Assembly (NCBI GenBank): GCA_036502295.1
Contig: DASXYU010000126.1
Span: 1 to 16,566, forward strand
From: DASXYU01 sp036502295
GTDB lineage: Bacteria; Actinomycetota; Actinomycetes; Mycobacteriales; Jatrophihabitantaceae
DNA length: 16,566 nt
Reading direction: 5' to 3'
Positions 12,731 to 16,566 of the stretch are shown here, piece by piece. Position 1 is the first letter of the stretch, and each line of letters opens with the position of its first letter. The notes beneath the pieces were generated by a model that saw nothing but the letters and a program-made list of their open reading frames with translations, was not told the DNA's origin and ran no database searches. A program made the position numbers and the translations under genes.

Positions 12731-13539
12731 GCACCCGCCTCGGCGAGCCATGTGTCGTCCAGTTCGATCTCGCCGACGAGGACGGCCGGTCCGGTGAGCT
12801 CGATCTCGCCGTCCTCACGCCAGACCACGCTCGTCGTGCCGCCCGGCACGTCGACCTGCCACCGCGAACCATCGGGCGAGCCGACCGCCGCGACCACGGC
12901 GCAGATGCCTGTGCCGCAGGAGCGCGTCTCACCGACACCACGCTCATAGACCCGCATCGCCAGGTGATGATCTCCGGCGCGGTGGATGAACTCCACGTTC
13001 TGGCCGTTCGGCAGCGCGGGGTCGACGACCGGTGCATAGTCGAGGTCGAGGTCGGCGAGATCCACCGCCGAGTCGACGAGGACGACGACGTGCGGGTTGG
13101 GCATCTCGACGTGGGCGAGGCAGGCGAAGGGTTGATCGCCGTGCGGCGTCACCTTCGGCCGGTCATCGAAGACCCCCGGACGTCCCATCGTGACCGTGAG
13201 GTTCTCCCCGCTGGTACTGACGTGCTTGATGCCGCCGCGGGTGAGGACGTCGGTGCTGTCGGTGACGAGACCGGCGTGCTGCAGGTAACGGACGAAGACG
13301 CGCACGCCGTTGCCGCACATCTCGGCGATCGAGCCGTCGGCGTTGCGGTAGTCCATGAAGTACGGCGCGGCCGGGTCCTCGCTACGGACCACCCTCAGCA
13401 CGCCGTCGCCGCCGACGCCCGCGTGGCGATCGCAGAGGGCGCGCACCAGGTCAGCGGTGAGGTCGAGGGAGTCCTCAAGGTCGGGGACGATGACGAAGTC
13501 GTTCTCCGTCCCGTGTCCCTTGAGTACTGCGATGCTCAT
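12727..13539 (-). CDS. dapF: Diaminopimelate epimerase, 270 aa
   Basis: Converts LL-diaminopimelate to the meso form, the direct precursor of lysine and of the peptidoglycan cross-linking residue in most actinobacteria. Both active-site cysteines are present: C75 in EMCGNGVR and C208 in RSCGTGICA. The substrate-binding stretch GTENDF is at 10-15. Length is normal for the family. ATG 13539 gives the standard beginning MSIAVLKGHGTENDF, with GGAG just upstream; the frame stays open to 13650, but those extra 37 residues overlap the end of miaA and look non-coding. The gene lies 23 bp after miaA and overlaps hflX by 4 bp (ATGA), so it sits in the middle of a tightly packed operon. Confidence 0.97.
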   Translation of the reverse strand: MSIAVLKGHGTENDFVIVPDLEDSLDLTADLVRALCDRHAGVGGDGVLRVVRSEDPAAPYFMDYRNADGSIAEMCGNGVRVFVRYLQHAGLVTDSTDVLTRGGIKHVSTSGENLTVTMGRPGVFDDRPKVTPHGDQPFACLAHVEMPNPHVVVLVDSAVDLADLDLDYAPVVDPALPNGQNVEFIHRAGDHHLAMRVYERGVGETRSCGTGICAVVAAVGSPDGSRWQVDVPGGTTSVVWREDGEIELTGPAVLVGEIELDDTWLAEAGA

Positions 13540-13562
13540 AGCTCCAGCGTACGGACCCGTCG

Positions 13563-14501
13563 CTAGTTCGTCGCCAGGTCGATCGCGGTTCGGTGCAAGG
13601 CAGGATCCGTGGCGTCGAGCCAGCGGATACGGGGGTCGCGGCGAAACCAACGGCGCTGCCTGCGGACGAAGCGGATCGTGGCGCGAATGGTGACCTGAAC
13701 GGCCTCGTCGAAGTCACCCACGACCTCGCCGGCCTCGTCCAGCACCGCCATGAGTTGCTGGTAGCCGAGGGCCTTGCCAGCCGTGGGGCTGCCTCGCAGT
13801 CCCACGGGAAGCAGTGCCCGGATCTCCTCGAGCCAGCCGGTCTCGAGCATGTGGTGCACCCGGCGGCGCACCCGCTCGTCGAGGTCGGTGCGGTCGAGAC
13901 CGATGCTCACCACGTCATAGATCGCCTCGAAGCCGGGCATGGTCGCGGTGAACGGTTCTCCGGTGAGCTCGATGACTTCCAGTGCCCGGGCGATGCGGCG
14001 GCCGTTGCTGGGCAGGATCGCCATGGCCGCAGCGGGGTCGATCGTCGCCAGCCGCGCGTGCAGTACCTCGGGGCCGAGCTCATCCAACTCGGCGTAGAGC
14101 CGAAGCCGGATCGCGGCGTCCTCACCGGGGAACTCGAGGCTGTCCAGGGTGCCGCGGACGTAGAGACCGGAACCGCCGACGACCACCGGTGTCTTACCGT
14201 GGGCGTGGATCGCATCAATGGTCGCGCGGGCGATGGCTTGGTACTGCGCGACTGCGGCCGACTTCTGCAGCGGCCAGATGTCGAGCAGGTGGTGCTCGAT
14301 GCCGCCACGCTCGCTGAGTGGCAGTTTGGCGGTGCCGATGTCCAATCCGGAGTAAAGCTGCATCGAGTCGGCGTTGACGATTTCACCACCGACTTCCCGG
14401 GCGATGGCAATGGCGAGGTCGGATTTTCCCGTGGCTGTCGGTCCCACGACAGCGACGACGCGGCGGGTGAGGCGCGCCGCCGCCAGTTCGGCGTCGGTCA
14501 T
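13563..14501 (-). CDS. miaA: tRNA dimethylallyltransferase MiaA, 312 aa
   Basis: Adds a dimethylallyl group to N6 of adenosine-37 in tRNAs that read codons starting with U, which stabilises decoding. The P-loop GPTATGKS is at 20-27, the catalytic-loop aspartate D45 in NADSMQLYSGLDIGTAK, and GGSGLYVRG at 109-117. The C-terminal half carries the helical tRNA-binding insertion and the basic VRRQRRWFRRDPRIRWLD end. ATG 14501 is preceded by GTGAGGGCG. The frame is open for another 94 codons upstream, but that part is low-complexity Pro/Ser/Arg sequence antiparallel to nothing known and overlaps the LigB-like gene in another frame, so it is rejected. The upstream gene ends 7 bp before it and dapF follows 23 bp after. 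Confidence 0.97.
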   Translation of the reverse strand: MTDAELAAARLTRRVVAVVGPTATGKSDLAIAIAREVGGEIVNADSMQLYSGLDIGTAKLPLSERGGIEHHLLDIWPLQKSAAVAQYQAIARATIDAIHAHGKTPVVVGGSGLYVRGTLDSLEFPGEDAAIRLRLYAELDELGPEVLHARLATIDPAAAMAILPSNGRRIARALEVIELTGEPFTATMPGFEAIYDVVSIGLDRTDLDERVRRRVHHMLETGWLEEIRALLPVGLRGSPTAGKALGYQQLMAVLDEAGEVVGDFDEAVQVTIRATIRFVRRQRRWFRRDPRIRWLDATDPALHRTAIDLATN

Positions 14502-14508
14502 CGCGCCC

Positions 14509-15225
14509 TCACCCCTGCGGCAGCCAGGTGGCTGCGAAGTACGCCACGCCGTAGGGGGCGGCGTCGTAGTCGACCTTCGCCTCGTACGTGCCGGAGAGGA
14601 CGTCCGCCGCGGCGTGCCAGGCCGGGACGCCGGCGGCGAGCAGTTCCGCGCCGAGGACGGAGTCGATCGTGGCGAGTTCGCCGGGGTCACCGGAGGCAAG
14701 TGCGGCAGCCACTGCGGAATCGAAGCCCGCCGCACGATCATCGAGATAGCCGGGGGCTTTGAGGTCGCGGCGGGCGCTGCCATCGCCCATGACGATCAGC
14801 GCCACCTCTGTCGTCTCCGCGAGTGCCAGGAGGTCGACTGCGGCACGGCTGCCGCCGAAGTCGGCGCCGACGGAGAAGCCGAGGGCACCGCTTCGCACGC
14901 CGAGGGCATCGCGCACCAGCCATGCGCCGACGGTCAGCGAGAGGGGCAGCTCGGCGGTGCCCCCGCAGGCAGGTGAGCCGAGGTGGATCTCGCCGGGCAG
15001 CCCATAACCAGCGAGCGAGCCGTGCGCCAGCGGCGAGTGCGCCAGCGACATGGGCCCCGTTCCAAGCAGGACGATCCGGTCGGCGGCGGCTGCCACGCCC
15101 TTGATCGACTGACGGCACGCAGCCCGCAGATCGTCGAACTCCGCGGCGGCGGAGACGGCCCCAGAACCGGCGATTTCCGGTACCAGCACCGGTGGGTGCG
15201 GGCAGAACGCGGCGGCGCGGATCAC
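14509..15225 (-). CDS. LigB-like (class III extradiol dioxygenase fold) protein, 238 aa
   Basis: Resembles the actinobacterial proteins annotated as class III extradiol dioxygenase subunit B-like, such as Rv2728c, which sits at the same place upstream of miaA. Visible features are the start AAAFCPHPPVLVPEIAG (4-20, with H10), a strand DRIVLLGTGP (49-58), and VALIVMGDGSAR (140-151), fitting the LigB/Memo fold. Metal-binding histidines beyond H10 are not obvious, so dioxygenase activity is doubtful and the true substrate unknown. The GTG at 15225 has AGGA immediately in front, too close for normal use; TTAACC seven bases upstream suggests a leaderless transcript instead. It heads a five-gene operon, with miaA 7 bp downstream, and is divergent from the DUF349 gene. 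Confidence 0.8.
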   Translation of the reverse strand: MIRAAAFCPHPPVLVPEIAGSGAVSAAAEFDDLRAACRQSIKGVAAAADRIVLLGTGPMSLAHSPLAHGSLAGYGLPGEIHLGSPACGGTAELPLSLTVGAWLVRDALGVRSGALGFSVGADFGGSRAAVDLLALAETTEVALIVMGDGSARRDLKAPGYLDDRAAGFDSAVAAALASGDPGELATIDSVLGAELLAAGVPAWHAAADVLSGTYEAKVDYDAAPYGVAYFAATWLPQG

Positions 15226-15312
15226 TCCTGCAGGTTAACCGTGTCTGACCAACCGTGAGCCAACCGCGACCAGTGACAGCAGGCGCACGGGGCATCGTGT
15301 TGAATTCAGAGC
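15226..15312. promoter_or_regulatory. Divergent promoter region of the LigB-miaA operon and the DUF349 gene
   Basis: The 87-bp gap must hold both promoters. For the minus-strand operon, TTGGCT and GTTAAC are 18 bp apart, and the start codon falls about 7 nt past the -10, consistent with leaderless transcription. For the plus-strand gene only TTGAAT (15300-15305) is visible as a -10, without a convincing -35. Confidence 0.35.
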
Positions 15313-16542
15313 ATGAGCGACGCTGGCGTGGGAGTGCCCCCTTCCCCGGGGAAGAATCAGAGCACCGAATGGGGACGCATCGACGCGGACGGAACCGTCT
15401 TCGTCAACACTGCGGACGGCGAGCGCGAGATCGGTTCATGGCAGGCAGGTGACGCCGAAGCGGGTCTGGCCTTCTACGTCCGCCGCTACGAATCTCTCGA
15501 GACCGACGTGACCCTGCTGGAGCAGCGCCTCGCCTCGGGCGCCGGTGACGCCACCACGACCCGCACCCAGGCGAAGGAGCTCATCGAGAAGCTGCCCACC
15601 TTCGCCGGCATCGGTGACCTCGCCTCCATCGACACCCGCCTGCAGGCACTGCTCACCGCTGCCGACGCGAAGGCCGGTGAGGACGCCGCCGCGAAGCAGC
15701 AGGCGCGCGCTGACGCGATCGCGGTGAAGGAGGCTCTCGCGGTGGAGGCGGAGCAGATCGCCGAGTCGTCCACATCGTGGAAGGTTTCCGGCGACCGGCT
15801 CAAGGCGATCCTCGACGAGTGGAAGCTGGTCAAGGGCATCGACCGCAAGACCGACGAGGCGTTGTGGAAGCGGTTCGCCGCCGCGCGTGACGCGTTCAGC
15901 AAGCGCCGCGGACAGCACTTCTCGCAGCTCGACGCCGAGCGCGGCACCGCGAGGAGCATCAAGCAGAAGCTGGTGGAGCGCGCCGAGGAACTCGCCGCGT
16001 CAACCGACTGGAAGACGACGGCTACGTCGATGCGCGATCTCATGAACGAGTGGAAGGCCGCACCGCGTGCCGCGCGCGAGGTCGAGGACGCCCTCTGGAC
16101 GAAGTTCCGCGCGGCGCAGGACGGCTTCTTCAGCAAGCGGTCAGAGGTCTTCTCGGAGCGGGACGCCGAACAGACGGTGAACGCGGAGAAGAAGCAGGCA
16201 CTCATCGGCGAGGCCGAAGCGATCGATCTCAGCAATGCGAAGGCGGCCCAGTCGAAGCTGCGCGACATCCAGTCGCGTTTCGACGAGATCGGTCACGTGC
16301 CGCGCGACGCGATGCGCCGTATCGATGACCGGATGCGCGCCGCGGAGCAGCGGGTCCGTGACGCCGTCGATACGGAATGGCGGCGCGGTTCGGCTGACTC
16401 CAATCCGTTCATGGCGGCGTTGAAGCAGCGTCTCGCCGAGGCCGAGGTGAAGCTGGAGAAGGCGAAGGCCGCCGGCGACGCAGCGCGGATCAAGAAGGCA
16501 GAAGAGGAAGTAGCTTCGCGGAAGGCCCTGCTGCCGGAGTAG
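15313..16542 (+). CDS. DUF349 repeat protein, 409 aa
   Basis: A helical protein made of DUF349 repeats, function unknown. Two clear repeats occur: AEQIAESSTSWKVSGDRLKA to ALWKRFAAARDAFSKRR (145-199) and AEELAASTDWKTTATSMRDL to ALWTKFRAAQDGFFSKR (224-276), with tryptophans at 156/170/185 and 233/247/262. A third, degenerate copy spans about 295-357. Residues 1-45 hold a small strand-rich head (WGRIDADGTVFVNTADG), then coiled coil, and 368-405 is a second coiled coil. The layout matches Rv2731 of M. tuberculosis, which lies at the same position relative to miaA. ATG 15313 is chosen because it precedes the conserved head; no strong ribosome binding site is visible. Nothing suggests an enzyme; a structural or RNA/protein-binding role is only a guess. 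Confidence 0.85.
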   Translation: MSDAGVGVPPSPGKNQSTEWGRIDADGTVFVNTADGEREIGSWQAGDAEAGLAFYVRRYESLETDVTLLEQRLASGAGDATTTRTQAKELIEKLPTFAGIGDLASIDTRLQALLTAADAKAGEDAAAKQQARADAIAVKEALAVEAEQIAESSTSWKVSGDRLKAILDEWKLVKGIDRKTDEALWKRFAAARDAFSKRRGQHFSQLDAERGTARSIKQKLVERAEELAASTDWKTTATSMRDLMNEWKAAPRAAREVEDALWTKFRAAQDGFFSKRSEVFSERDAEQTVNAEKKQALIGEAEAIDLSNAKAAQSKLRDIQSRFDEIGHVPRDAMRRIDDRMRAAEQRVRDAVDTEWRRGSADSNPFMAALKQRLAEAEVKLEKAKAAGDAARIKKAEEEVASRKALLPE

Positions 16543-16543
16543 A

Positions 16544-16557
16544 CCCCGTCGGTGGGG
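16544..16557 (+). terminator. Possible hairpin after the DUF349 gene, near the window edge
   Basis: CCCC (16544-16547) and GGGG (16554-16557) could pair over a 6-nt loop directly after the stop codon. The stem is short and the sequence that would show a T-tract is cut off by the window end. Confidence 0.25.
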
Positions 16558-16566
16558 CCGGAAATG

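Noticed and set aside
13540..13650. Upstream extension of dapF by 37 codons
   Set aside because: Overlaps the end of miaA and precedes the family-standard start at 13539.
14502..14783. Upstream extension of miaA by 94 codons
   Set aside because: Low-complexity sequence overlapping the LigB-like gene in another frame; the internal ATG at 14501 has a good ribosome binding site and the standard family start.
1..16566. CRISPR array, insertion sequence or prophage genes
   Set aside because: No regularly spaced direct repeats, transposase motifs, terminal inverted repeats or phage structural proteins were seen.

Overview
GC-rich chromosomal DNA from an actinobacterium, probably a free-living high-GC actinomycete. 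The gene order supports this: lexA sits divergent from a chiZ-type LysM gene with nrdR behind it, and a miaA-dapF-hflX block has a LigB-like gene upstream and a divergent DUF349 gene beyond. Both arrangements match my memory of the Mycobacterium tuberculosis Rv2718c-Rv2731 neighbourhood. The class II ribonucleotide reductase behind nrdR resembles the Streptomyces nrdRJ arrangement. I cannot name genus or species.

Layout. (1) 1-1323, plus strand: a broken secreted-protein paralogue, then its intact tandem copy. (2) 1286-3514, minus strand: a DUF445 membrane protein followed by a DUF4393/Abi-alpha-type protein, convergent with and overlapping the secreted protein gene. (3) 3613-5100, plus strand: a 14-helix (DHA2) drug-export MFS transporter. 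(4) 5102-5494, minus strand: an unrecognised 130-residue protein. (5) 5665-9160, minus strand: nrdR-nrdJ, ending in a strong hairpin terminator. (6) 9452-10898: chiZ-like gene and lexA, divergent across a 184-bp region with several SOS boxes. (7) 10981-15225, minus strand: a tight LigB-like-miaA-dapF-hflX-tatA operon that meets lexA at a shared hairpin terminator. (8) 15313-16542, plus strand: a DUF349 protein.

How the genes work together. The middle of the window concerns DNA precursor supply and damage response. LexA represses itself and the cell-division/wall gene opposite it. NrdR represses the B12-dependent reductase operon. The nrdR promoter reads as -35 TTGCGG, 17 bp, -10 TAGCGT, with two NrdR-box-like sites 31 bp apart over it. 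A leader of about 210 nt follows, holding a run of DnaA-box-like sites and two self-complementary elements that could pair alternately. The right-hand operon is housekeeping: tRNA modification, lysine/peptidoglycan precursor epimerase, ribosome-rescue GTPase and Tat translocation.

Most of the window is ordinary core genome. I see no CRISPR array, insertion sequence, prophage gene, riboswitch or RNA gene. The parts most worth a second look are the nrdR leader, the lexA/chiZ operator array, the decaying tandem paralogue with its 26-bp perfect palindrome, and the DUF445/Abi-alpha pair. The longest stretch without a gene is 9161-9451 (291 bp), annotated as the nrdR promoter and leader.
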